From positions 800,014 to 864,013 of the forward strand of contig QYAK01000005.1 of assembly GCA_003988795.1 (NCBI GenBank): a stretch of 64,000 nt of DNA, read 5' to 3'. Every line of letters starts with the position of its first letter. The stretch's first letter is position 1. This stretch comes from Proliferodiscus dingleyae. Its lineage: Eukaryota; Ascomycota; Leotiomycetes; Helotiales; Lachnaceae. The position numbers and the translations under genes were made by a program. The notes under the pieces are model-generated. The model had not been told where the DNA came from and made no database searches. It saw only the letters and a program-made list of their open reading frames with translations. Positions 9,974-19,524 of the stretch are shown here, in pieces.

Positions 9974-12900
9974 TGTTTTTTGGTTGACTGTGGTGGAAGA
10001 GTGTTAGCATAAGCCTGATATTTCAGCGGAAAGAAAGCGTGGTCCTTCTACATCAGACTGGAAGCAAAGACGCAGCTGTCTAGCTTTGTGTACACTTCGC
10101 CATCTGCAACGTGGGGGAGACATGGAATCATCTTGGAATCTCACCACTGTGTTTGTTTTGGCTTTCGATGGTCGAGATCGTTTGTAGTGAATGACCACTT
10201 CGAGGAGATCTGCATACCGTTGGTGCTTAGCATTCAAGTTCTGGAGCAACAGACGAGGACAATTGGATGGGACTTTATGCTTGAATAAAGGCTTTCGGTC
10301 ATAGCTGTGATGGAAGGAGAATCATGGATCTTTCTGGGTCCGATACTGCGAAGAAGTTCTGACGGACAGCTACAGAACTAGCAGACAGCATCGACGGAAC
10401 AGCTCCGCAGATCGCATGCCAAATACGCTATTCCTACCTGAAAGAAAGGAGATTAGACTTACAGCACTTTTTGGGCGGATTTGGATGGATATTTGCTGTA
10501 AAGAGGACGTGGTTGACTGTACAATGTTCTGTAGTTTGATGGTCGTGTACAGTATTGCCCAGACAATGGAATTCAGTGACAGCTTCTGTGGGGGGCCAAA
10601 CTCATAGCGCGGCAGATCGACAACTCTAGTGCCCGCCGCCAAAACAACAAACCGCCATGCTGGTACGCCAGTTACTAGTGGTAGCATTCAAATCGACCAG
10701 ATCCAGGGGATATGGACAGAATGTTTGGATAGACACAGTGGGCGTCAGAGGAAGAGGGAAATGATCTGAAGAAAAGAGATGGAACAAGCGGCTGTGGATT
10801 GTATCTATAGATTGTGTTTCGATGGCATGACCGCCAGTGTTCGAAGCTACCCTGCTTTTCCTCCTCACCAGTATCAGCGTCAGCGCTCTGTACCAAACAG
10901 CGAACAATAACCGTATCCTCCTCTATAAAACACAATCACAAGGCTGCCTCATGAAGCGTGGTAAGTGCAGCAACTTGGAAATCTCGATAGCGAACCTCTC
11001 AGGCTGCACCAATGAGACTTATCGTATATTTCCCTGGCCGTTTTCTACCGCAGACTCTTCCACCTGCAAAAAATTGAAACCAGACATAGAGTTAGAACTT
11101 GTACTTGAATCTTTTATTATGTTCCAAGAAAAGTGGTAAGAATCCAAACTAACAATCATTAGCAAACCTTATATTTGAACATGGAACATATCAGTGATTC
11201 AGGAGGAATCAAGAAAAGGATCCCCTGAGCATAATCTAGCTGCTGTATCATCATGCTCAGTACTCAGACTCCAGCTCAGGTCACAGCAGCAGCAGCTCAG
11301 GTCCAAAGACGGAAATAGACTTTAATGGGCTCATTTGCTGTGTGAGATTATATTTTAACCCGGCACATCCAAGAGTGGAGGCGGCTTAGGGGAAAGAAGA
11401 GCGGAAGATATGCCAAAGACACGAAATCGTGGGTCATAGCGGACGGTACTGAATCGTCCTTGACCCTGTTGTGGAGAACCCGATCAATTATTCAGGTACA
11501 TGCTACTCATCAAGTTCATCACTAAGCCTTCTAGCTATCACGCCCAACGACTAGAAAGGGTGGAGATTTTTCGTGTGACCAGCATTGAATTCAAGATACT
11601 TAATGATCTTTGGACGAATACCTTTGTTGAAAGACTAAGGTTAATCCCTAGTAGACTCACGAGACCACTACTCAACCCCCTCGATTACCTCGTTGCAGAT
11701 TATCTACCTACCTAATTAAGTCACAAGTGGGTAAGTCACACAACTGCTACTTTTTCAATGTATCAGAATTGGGCCTAAGAATTATCACTATAAATTATAA
11801 TGATGGAATAGCTAGCTGGCAAAACATAAAACAAAGATTTTGGGGAGAGACGTCGGATAACGAGTCATCCTTTGAGCTCTCAAGGTTGAGGATTGCCATG
11901 GCTGATGTGCGGAGGACTCAAAAAGTAGAGGGGGATGAATATATCGCGGAAACTAAATGGCGAGCAGAGTAATTCACTTGACAGTAGTAATGAATCTGAC
12001 AGTAAAAAACTTCCATACGAACGAATGTACAGCTTCTATAACAAGAGCTTTTGATGAATGAAACAACGTTTTTAATTCGTCGGCGGAAGCTGAGAAATGC
12101 GAGGCGAAAGGCCCTCCGGAAGCGTAGGAGGATCAGATCAGGGAGGTTAGTTGTGATGTAAAAGGGTGGAAGAGCCACGACTAATTATATGCCTCTCCGT
12201 TGCCTGCCGGAGGTCCTAGTCTGATTTGCAGGATCTAGTGATTCATCTCGCCCCTAAATCAGCCCATCATTGCAAGGGGCGCTCGTCGGAAGAGCCACCG
12301 TCTTGTAGACTTGCACGGGTTTTCAATCCTCGTCCTCTCTGCCTCTGTGTTTGAAGAAAATCATCGTCATCCTATTACCCTCACTAAATGCTAGCTCATG
12401 GGTGTTTCTATATGTGTTGCGTAGTGTGTTCGTTTTGCTATGCCTGGGAGCATTAAATGAAAGAAAAAAAAGTCTACATTGCGTATGTGCGTGCGGTCTA
12501 GGGTCACCTGAGGAGGGCCTGTGATGAAAAGTGAACTGAGGTGAGAAACCCTTGAGGGAGCACTGTCGGCTATTTCTGATTATGTTTGATTGCATGGAGT
12601 TGAGTAAAAGCATAGCGTTTCGCGATCGAGAAAGATGAGGAATTACGCGTTGGGTGGGAGCAAGATGAAACTCTGGTGGAGGCCTGTGGGGATTCTAAAG
12701 CTGCAAATCAATTATCAAATTTTAGGTATAGATCTGAAAGCTGATTTGAGCCTCGGACCAAGCGACCAATTAGGAGTTGGGCTCCTGTAGAGTTATCCTC
12801 TCAGGATAGCTTTGTTATCATTTATAGTTTTATGAGGATGGGGTGCATCGGCTTAGTTTCCCAGCGGTGTAGGGCTGGTCGCACTGCATTCGCCTCATTA

Positions 12901-13490
12901 AACTTGCAGTCAAACTTATCTTGCAGATAGCCAACTACAAGAGTACATGGAAACGATATTCTGACGTGTCCCAACTCTCTTTTATGCCCACAGCGAGTCG
13001 ACGTTGTGATGTTTCTCAAGTCTCGTGATCCATGTTGTGCTGCGGCCAAGAGATGTGCCGCTGATAAGATCTTATCGCGCTGGTGCATGAAGATCTTGAT
13101 TCTATTTTCAACGTCGCCCTGCAACCTAGATTCTAGCTTGTGACAGTCGTGAGGCTCGATTGTGGGGTTAGCAGCTAATCTCTCTCATGGTACTCAGTTG
13201 TTTCGACCACGTAAGCAAAGTCTAGGATCGAGAAGACTCAGGTTCCTACCCAATCCAATGCTGCTGGTCGGATATAACAGAAGCTCTTTTGTGTACTGTA
13301 CTGTACGTGAGACAGTGGATTTATCAAACCCCAAGCCTCACCTTTTCGGGAAGGCAGGACAAGGAGAACGGGGGAGAGGATCCTCAAGCTGTGCCAGATG
13401 TTCCTTTCGATGGACAGATAACAAAGGGATTCCTTGCTCGATGCGTCGTGTCCTACTCGGTCTACGTATCCATAATTAATTCCAGTGGTG
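9974..13490. other. Intergenic, 3.5 kb
   Basis: No gene supported. A plus-strand open frame at 10837-11139 has a hydrophobic start like a signal peptide but begins with GTG and has no upstream ATG in frame. A 7-bp GC hairpin (CGCCCCT ... AGGGGCG, about 12250-12283) is visible without an adjacent gene. Confidence 0.55.
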
Positions 13491-13945
13491 CTACCAACGC
13501 CCGAGAAGCCAAGGCATATCAGATTCCTGGCTGTAGTACGACTTGGCCCTCCACACCACCTCAGTCGGATATCTTGTGCACATGTCACTACTACATGCCT
13601 TCCAGAAGACGAGGACACATCCACACGTGGGGCAGATGCGAGCTTCACTCGTCCATCGTGTTCAGATTCCACACCGCCGGCAACGAATCTGCGCGTCGTC
13701 CCAGGATCTTTCTTGCCTGCCAAGCGTTCCCCATGCTGTCGAGAAGCAGCTTCGCCGCCCACTCACATTGCCTGATGTGTTTCCAGATTCCTGTTTGATG
13801 CATCTTTGATTTCCTCGACGAGCCAGGGCGGCGCTTTGATATGTCCGCTGCATCCGCAGGCACGACATCTCACTCTCCCCACGGACCACTTGCGGGTATC
13901 GAGTCTATGGACACATTGTATGATGGCATGATGGGCGATGGGCAT
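13491..13945 (-). pseudogene. Small zinc-ribbon protein gene interrupted by an in-frame TGA
   Basis: Exon 13945-13767, a 50-nt GTGAGT...TTGGCAG intron (13766-13717), then a frame running to a TAG at 13491, broken once by TGA at 13662-13664. The first exon encodes a Cys/His cluster (RCRACGCSGH followed by PPWLVEEI). The second encodes SWDDAQIRCRRCG just before the TGA, and SEARICPTCGCVLVFWK after it. Together these give CxxC ... CxxC, as in zinc ribbons, so the stop splits the ribbon. Read through, the product would be 134 residues; stopped, it is 77. Alternatives are a sequencing error or a true short product. The family is not identified by name. A second stretch of high coding quality after the stop argues that the break is recent. 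Confidence 0.5.
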
Positions 13946-14310
13946 CCCGGAAAGGGCCGACGCTGCCAGACTCGCTTTCTAATCCACACCAAGTCAAGTA
14001 GTCAAGTCGCCCAGCATCGATCAGGCCAGTAAGTCATGACTCCTACACCCACCTCAAAGGCTCTAGTCCTGCTCCACGCCCCTCGACGACACCAATGGTG
14101 GCGCGAGACTGCTCTACGATGCTTTGAGTCCGTGTAAATCGAGCGCTGTCCAGCGCAGCCAAGTGGGCATCCGAGCAGCCATGCACTCAAGCAGGTCGAA
14201 TGATACGAACTAGATAAGAGCCAGGGCAACAAAGAAGCCCGCCAGCAGGCCGCTAGCGATAGTCTGACATTGCGTGCGAATACGCATGCAGCAGCCTCAG
14301 CAGGGGACAT

Positions 14311-14350
14311 TCAGGGATACTCAAGGATACTCAGGGATGCTCAGGGTCAC
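14311..14350. repeat. Tandem repeat, 10-bp unit, four copies
   Basis: Consecutive units TCAGGGATAC, TCAAGGATAC, TCAGGGATGC and TCAGGGTCAC, followed by a partial TCACAGG. It lies about 280 bp upstream of the TATA element of the SIS gene. Confidence 0.8.
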
Positions 14351-14626
14351 TCACAGGAGATCTGCAGGGTACATCATCGAACTGTACGTTGGTACTTGTG
14401 CTTTGTGCTTCTCTGCCAATCCAATCGACCACCGCGACTGCACCTCCACCTCCACCACGACCTCCTCCTCCTCCTCCTAACTCCAAACTCCACCAACATT
14501 TTTCAAACGAAACGTCCGACGGCCGAGATGGAGCCTAGCCCACTAGGCTAGGTAGTTCTTCCCCGACTGCTGTCATCGCTCGACGCGCGACGCACCCGTA
14601 AAGCCGTTTCCGTGGAAGTGGATCTC

Positions 14627-14632
14627 TATAAA
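14627..14632 (+). promoter_or_regulatory. TATA box of the SIS gene
   Basis: TATAAA is followed within 90 nt by a pyrimidine-rich tract and by the first ATG of the leader (14720). The spacing suits a core promoter. Confidence 0.5.
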
Positions 14633-14719
14633 CATTGATAATCTCCCTTCATCTCCATCTGTTCTCTTCCCCAGAGCACATCCACGGATCTGCTATACCT
14701 ACTGCTGCTTACCCTCACC

Positions 14720-14785
14720 ATGGCGCCCAGCTCCAGTGCCTCCAGAATGTTCCGCAAACGGAAATTCGTCTTCCGCTCCGTTTGA
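14720..14785 (+). promoter_or_regulatory. Upstream ORF, 21 codons, strong start context
   Basis: ATG in the context CTCACCATGGCG, close to optimal for fungi. The peptide is MAPSSSASRMFRKRKFVFRSV: Ser-rich, then very basic. It ends 300 nt before the main ATG. A possible leader intron (GTAAGT at 14892 to CAG at 14953, 62 nt, with GCTCAC as candidate branch point) lies between uORF and CDS. With such a start the uORF should capture most scanning ribosomes, so it probably lowers or conditions translation of the isomerase. This assumes that transcription begins upstream of 14720. Confidence 0.5.
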
Positions 14786-15085
14786 CCTGGCTTTAGTACT
14801 CATCGATCAGATCGAGTCTATTGCGGCAAGGCCAACGCCTGAGAGAAGAACTCCTGGGCGCGGTGTTGAAAACAAGAACATAAGTCTTATCGTAAGTAAT
14901 ACTATTACACTCTAGCTTCGCTATGGTCATCGTCGCTCACCCCATATACACAGGACGAACAAACTGCGTGTTGATTTCAGTCTACAATTTCGGATACCTA
15001 CCGATTATCTCGAGTTTCCTCTTTACCTTTGGGCGGATCTTTGTGTTTTTTCCCTTTATCGCATTTACATTATCCGCATCACGCA

Positions 15086-16297
15086 ATGGCGCTCGACCAA
15101 CCTATTCAGAACAGCGAGGTTTACCTCCTGAATGCTTCTCACTCACACTCTGTACCGCCACCATCACCACCATCTCCGGGTACACCATGTGATGAGTTAT
15201 CGTCCTCCCTCGAGGACCTAGGGGCTATTACACCTCCAGAAGCTGAGGGAAGCGGTGGAATCGGTGCGAATTTTAATACTCGTTTATCAGATGCAGTGCA
15301 CGTCCTGGGGACGGAAGCCACATCGTTATCCCGCTTATCCCTGTTGTATGAGACAGACCCGATCGCAAGAGCAGGTTTTAACTCAGCCGTTGAGACCATT
15401 ACCCGCTATGGAGGCAGAAAGGGGAAGATTATCGTATGTGGAGTCGGTAAGAGCGGTCACATCAGCAACAAGCTTGTCGCTACTTTGACGAGTCTGAAGA
15501 TACCGGCCGTCTTCCTCCACCCTACGGAAGCACTTCACGGTGACCTTGGAACAGTCGGTGAACATGACACTATCCTCTTTATTTCAAACTCCGGGAAAAC
15601 GGGGGAGCTACTTTCTCTTCTACCACACTTTGACCCGTCTCTTCCAACTATCATTATGACCTCTCACACCCACCCCTCGAATTGCGAAATCATCACACAG
15701 AGACCTGGCACCATCCTCCTGCCAGCACCCCTTCACGTCTCCGAGACTGAAGCGTTTGGTGTCAATGCTCCAACAATATCGACAACAATGGCTCTGGCTC
15801 TTGGTGATGCTCTTGCCATTGCCGTGTCTAGGGAGTTGCACAGTGACATCGCCAGCGTCTTCCATAAGAATCATCCAGGAGGAGCTATTGGAGCGGCTGT
15901 CCAGCCCAGCAAACAACTGTCCGACATCGCGGTCTCTTTGGTCGATATGCCCGAATTAAGGAACGATCTGACTGCATCTCAAGTCGTTCTATCAGCTTAT
16001 CAGTCTTCAACCGGTTGGGTACGGCAAGGATCCGACGTTGTAGTTTCCCCAAGCCGACTTAAACAGCTCGAGGCTGTCGACATAGAGAAAACTGCAATCT
16101 CCGTCCCCGGCCTAATGGTGCCAAAGACTGAGTGGATTTCTATTTCAGCTGCTCTAACCGTGGCTGAAGCCATCGAGTGGCTTATAGTCATGCGGCGATC
16201 AATGGGAGAGGCTAAGTTCAGCAACAACACTATTTTGGTGACGATGGATGATGATGAAGCCTGTGGGGTCCTGGAGATAGGACAATTGATGGCTTGA
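15086..16297 (+). CDS. SIS-domain phosphosugar isomerase, KpsF/GutQ-like (403 aa)
   Basis: Single exon; ATG at 15086 (CACGCAATGGCG). Residues about 60-280 form a sugar-isomerase (SIS) domain: IIVCGVGKSGHISNKLVAT, then the Ser-rich FISNSGKTGE motif, TEALHGDLG and NHPGGAIGA, as in bacterial D-arabinose-5-phosphate isomerases (interconversion with ribulose 5-phosphate). The C-terminal third keeps traces of a CBS module (VPGLMVPKTEWISISAALTV ... VTMDDDEACGVLEIGQL), but not the tidy CBS pair of the bacterial enzymes. The N-terminal 60 residues are Pro/Ser-rich. The substrate in this fungus is unknown. Such proteins occur in ascomycetes; a bacterial origin is plausible but not shown here. Confidence 0.87.
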   Translation: MALDQPIQNSEVYLLNASHSHSVPPPSPPSPGTPCDELSSSLEDLGAITPPEAEGSGGIGANFNTRLSDAVHVLGTEATSLSRLSLLYETDPIARAGFNSAVETITRYGGRKGKIIVCGVGKSGHISNKLVATLTSLKIPAVFLHPTEALHGDLGTVGEHDTILFISNSGKTGELLSLLPHFDPSLPTIIMTSHTHPSNCEIITQRPGTILLPAPLHVSETEAFGVNAPTISTTMALALGDALAIAVSRELHSDIASVFHKNHPGGAIGAAVQPSKQLSDIAVSLVDMPELRNDLTASQVVLSAYQSSTGWVRQGSDVVVSPSRLKQLEAVDIEKTAISVPGLMVPKTEWISISAALTVAEAIEWLIVMRRSMGEAKFSNNTILVTMDDDEACGVLEIGQLMA

Positions 16298-17485
16298 GCC
16301 CCCGACGAATTAAAATCACGAAAGAGAGAATAATTATTGGTTGAATCGGCGTTTACTGGAGGAAATTTTCTGAGATTATGGACATGAAAGAAAGAGCTAG
16401 AGCAGCCGAGTCATGTATTTTCCTTTCTCTATGGATATGTAGGCGGAATCTGTATCTTTCGTCTAGGGTAACGAATTGTCCAAGCAAGAGCTGGTGGACT
16501 TATCAGAGACACTACACACTCCACCAATGAATTACGATCTTTTTCCCGCTGTCGGAGTCAGCCACATGTATGTCTTATATTTCGCTCTTGCGGAAATGTA
16601 GCACACCTGTGACACCATCCCCTTTGCGCGTCCATCCTCGAGCCATTCTTCTTTCTCGCCTCATCCTCTCCATCCATGATCGAGGCCTCGAGGCCTAGAA
16701 ATTCATGTCTTCGTAGCCACATGTGCACACTCTCATGAGCTTCGTCAGCCCTCGATTCTCAGCGTTCAAAACTCTCACGGTCGCACTGATTTGATCAACA
16801 CCCTGACCAGCATCGAACTCCAATCAATGCTTAGTGACAGGCTTTTCGCTGGTGCAAATAGACGTGCTTCACTAGCGCTGTATATCAGGTCTACTAGAAC
16901 ATACAAGTTGATCCACCTACTAAGCACTCTGTCCCTTCACCTCACAGTAATTTGCAGTTTTGTAAATCGGCATAGATCACGTGGAAACGTCTGATCATTC
17001 ATCCCGCTTTCTTCGCGGATAAGGAAGAACCCCTCTATCCCTCTATCTTTTCCTCATGCAGAATAAGGCGACGGCTGTGGGATCTACCCGGTAGTAATTC
17101 CCCCGCCCCGCGCAGCATTTGCTCCTCTTCGCCCTCGAATGGGGTCGGCGGGTGAAGGATCGTGGAAGTGATGTTCAGGGGGCCTGGGCCGGCCTCGAAC
17201 ACGTGGGGCCTCGCGACATCGTGAGGCGCTCGCGCGTGCTCTCATGGCGTCTGTGGCCTTTTCTATCGGTCTTCGACGTGTTTTCAAATCATATAAGGCA
17301 TGGGAGGACCTGGTAAATAGAAAAAGATAAGTGCTCTTGCTTTTCAATCACTTGTTGCGCTTCTGTGCTCTGCGAACTCGGCTCTCACTACAGCATAGTA
17401 CCTTTCTGTTATCCAAAGACCACCCAAAAGGGTCTCTCTCCTTTCTTTGAAGACTGCATCATCTGCTTGCCTCGGGAAGACAACC
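16298..17485. other. Intergenic and promoter of the small secreted protein gene
   Basis: No gene seen. A CACGTG palindrome occurs at 16978-16983 and a TATA-like element near 17292. Confidence 0.6.
17292..17297 (+). promoter_or_regulatory. TATA-like element
   Basis: TATAAG about 190 nt before the ATG at 17486. Weak evidence, position only. Confidence 0.35.
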
Positions 17486-17713
17486 ATGCGAGCTTCTACT
17501 ATGCTTACTTTGCTCTTTGCGGGTGCTGCAATTGCGCATCCGCCCGTGTCCAATCCGCATCAAGTCCCAAGTCCAGGAGACGGCGGTGACATTGAGGATC
17601 TATATGCCGCATACCCAAATGACAGACCTTTGCACACGACAGTCCTGATGGCTCAAAGCCGACAAACAGCTGCAGCGCGGGGTGGCGGTGCTGAGCTGAG
17701 AAGGCGGCGTTGA
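17486..17713 (+). CDS. Small secreted protein, orphan (75 aa)
   Basis: The ATG at 17486 has the context CAACCATGCG. The first 17 residues (MRASTMLTLLFAGAAIA) form a clean signal peptide with an AIA-H cleavage site. The mature part of about 58 residues has no Cys, is rich in Pro, Asp and Arg, and ends in a basic GGGAELRRRR tail, so it is not a disulfide-stabilised effector type. It has no recognisable family. Possible roles (secreted peptide, processed precursor) are open. Alternative: chance open frame with a fortuitous hydrophobic start. Confidence 0.55.
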   Translation: MRASTMLTLLFAGAAIAHPPVSNPHQVPSPGDGGDIEDLYAAYPNDRPLHTTVLMAQSRQTAAARGGGAELRRRR

Positions 17714-17899
17714 GACGGCTCGTCAGCAAGTGGCTGTGCCTGACGTCACGAGTATGGAATTATTCTATGAATCCGTTGAGTTATTTGAAATATGGATTTG
17801 AGTTTGTGATCTCGATCACAACTGCCTATCCTACATATAGCTCCTCATTCCCGACGTTCATCAACTACTCAGCACCTACAATCACCTACGGAAATCACA

Positions 17900-18757
17900 A
17901 TGGCATCAAAACAACCTACTGAAGCTCCTCCATCTTACGATACCGCCACCTCTTCTACCTCTCAAGACACTACACATCTCAATGTGCCGCACAAGACAAG
18001 AAGTGGAATACCTCCTCAGTACCGCCGAAGCATGGAAGATGAATCTCGCCCCCTGCCCCCAGGCTGGGTCCGCCAGTACGACCCAAAATCACATCACCAA
18101 TTCTTCGTCGACGAGCGCGCCACCCCTCTGCGCTCAATCTGGCACCACCCATACGACGACGACACATTCATGTCTGCCCTCCCGGCCGCCGAGCGAGCAA
18201 GAATAGAGGGCCTGCACACAGTACCCTCGCAGGCAGACATCGCGGCCGACAGCAGCGAGGACGACACGCATACCTTCTCCCATGACCAGCCACTACCGCC
18301 TCGCCCAGACGGCAAAACCGGAGCACAGCAGAAGAAGAAGAGCCTGGGACGCAAGATGAAAGATAAGCTGACGAACTCCACGCACGAGGAGCGCGAGGCG
18401 CATCGTCGGCAGCGAGAGGCCGAGGAGCGGCAGGCGTACGAACAGCACCGTGCCATACGGCTAGCGATGTCGAGGGCGGCCGAGACGGGCCAGCCGCAGC
18501 TGCTGGGCAAGGATAGGGAGGGCAGAGATGTATATATCGAGCCGCCGAACCTGGGGCCTTATCATGATGGGTATGGAGGGAACGGGTATGGGTACAGCCC
18601 GTATGGACAGGGTGGTACGTACACGACGCCCAACGCACGTTATCTGAGGCCGGATTACGGGTACAACCGCCCGTATGGCTATGGGTATGGTGGCGGTCTG
18701 GGGCTGCCGTTGCTGGGATTAGGTGGTGGGCTTTTGCTGGGAGGAGTGTTGTTTTGA
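17900..18757 (+). CDS. WW-domain protein with Gly/Tyr-rich C-terminus (285 aa)
   Basis: Single exon; ATG at 17900 (ATCACAATGGCA). A WW domain occupies about residues 51-85, with both signature Trp (LPPGW and IWHHP), and so should bind Pro-rich ligands. Two PPxY motifs precede it: PPSY at 10-13 and PPQY at 38-41. A basic, charged, probably helical region follows (KKKSLGRKMKDK ... EEREAHRRQREAEERQ). The last 80 residues are Gly/Tyr-rich with NGYGYSPYGQ and PYGYGYGGG, ending in a hydrophobic Gly/Leu tail (LGLPLLGLGGGLLLGGVLF) that could associate with membrane or self-assemble. The cellular role is unknown. It is convergent with cytochrome b5. Confidence 0.85.
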   Translation: MASKQPTEAPPSYDTATSSTSQDTTHLNVPHKTRSGIPPQYRRSMEDESRPLPPGWVRQYDPKSHHQFFVDERATPLRSIWHHPYDDDTFMSALPAAERARIEGLHTVPSQADIAADSSEDDTHTFSHDQPLPPRPDGKTGAQQKKKSLGRKMKDKLTNSTHEEREAHRRQREAEERQAYEQHRAIRLAMSRAAETGQPQLLGKDREGRDVYIEPPNLGPYHDGYGGNGYGYSPYGQGGTYTTPNARYLRPDYGYNRPYGYGYGGGLGLPLLGLGGGLLLGGVLF

Positions 18758-19126
18758 ATCATAAGCTAGAGCCGAAGGAGGGGGATATTATTTCGATGGA
18801 CTGCGATACCATTGCATTGTACTTGTACGAGTAGGCAGATAAGCGATGGCGTTCTTGGAAGATGGGGAAATTTTTGGGGGAATACTAGATGATAGAGAAA
18901 ATCTAATGCTTTCATGATAAGACCAATCGTATGGCTTGATGTCGCGCCAGTATATCTACACCACGCCCCGTACTTCACGGCTCTGTCTATGCTAACGAGC
19001 AGATCTTTACCACCTTCCAACCGCAATTAATCCATCTATCCTCTCTATTCTCAGTCAACCCCTCCTTCACCCCCTTCACCCCCCTCCAAAAACAAAACAT
19101 GCGCACAACAGCCCCCCAATGCTCTC
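18758..19126. other. Intergenic between convergent genes
   Basis: 3' flanks of the WW-protein and cytochrome b5 genes. Pyrimidine-rich near 19030-19090. Nothing else seen. Confidence 0.6.
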
Positions 19127-19524
19127 TCACAACTTCGCCTTCTCCTCCACGCTCCCGATCCGCAGCTTGGCCCCGTACTTCTTCAACACGCCCTCATTAT
19201 GGTACTTCCAGAACTGCTTGCTCGCGTCCTTGCCCGCCACGCGCTTGAGGATCTTGGAGCCGCCCGGGTGCTCATCGACGAAGTCTGTTTTTCAGAAACA
19301 GGATGCGGTCAGCGGATGAGCTCGGGAAGTAAAATCTAGCTTGTATCTGAATGGTGGAAGGAGGAAGGAGAAGGGAATCAACATTTGGGGGTGGTAGAGA
19401 CGATTAAGAGGGTTAAGGGGAACGTACTCGTGACGTCGTACACTCCGTCGTCGACTATGATGTACAAGCCGCTCTTGTCATCTTTATGGGACGCGACGTC
19501 GGCCGTAGAGAAGGTCTTCGACAT
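19127..19524 (-). CDS. Cytochrome b5, soluble type (2 exons, 84 aa)
   Basis: Exons 19524-19428 and 19284-19127 join in frame (255 nt) across a 143-nt intron. The heme-binding core is intact: NFVDEHPGGSKIL with His38 and WKYHNEGV with His61 are the two axial ligands. There is no C-terminal membrane anchor, so this is shorter than the ER-anchored cytochrome b5 (about 130 residues) that feeds electrons to desaturases and P450s. It may be a soluble or mitochondrial-space form. It is divergent from the tautomerase gene, and the shared promoter carries four CCAAT boxes oriented toward this gene. Confidence 0.92.

Larger units (their letters stand above)
13946..15085. other. Intergenic and leader of the SIS gene
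   Basis: Contains a 10-bp tandem repeat, a TATA element, a short uORF and a possible leader intron (listed separately). From 14640 to 14720 the plus strand is rich in C and T, as in many fungal core promoters. Confidence 0.6.

Noticed and set aside
10837..11139. Signal-peptide-like open frame with four Cys
   Set aside because: Starts at GTG; the nearby ATG at 10824 is in another frame and no splice join was found.
12250..12283. GC hairpin resembling a terminator
   Set aside because: No adjacent gene, no T tract, and rho-independent termination is not expected in a fungal nuclear genome.
13238..13762. 174-codon minus-strand open frame
   Set aside because: It overlaps the zinc-ribbon gene in another frame; the Cys-knuckle reading with splice sites is better supported.
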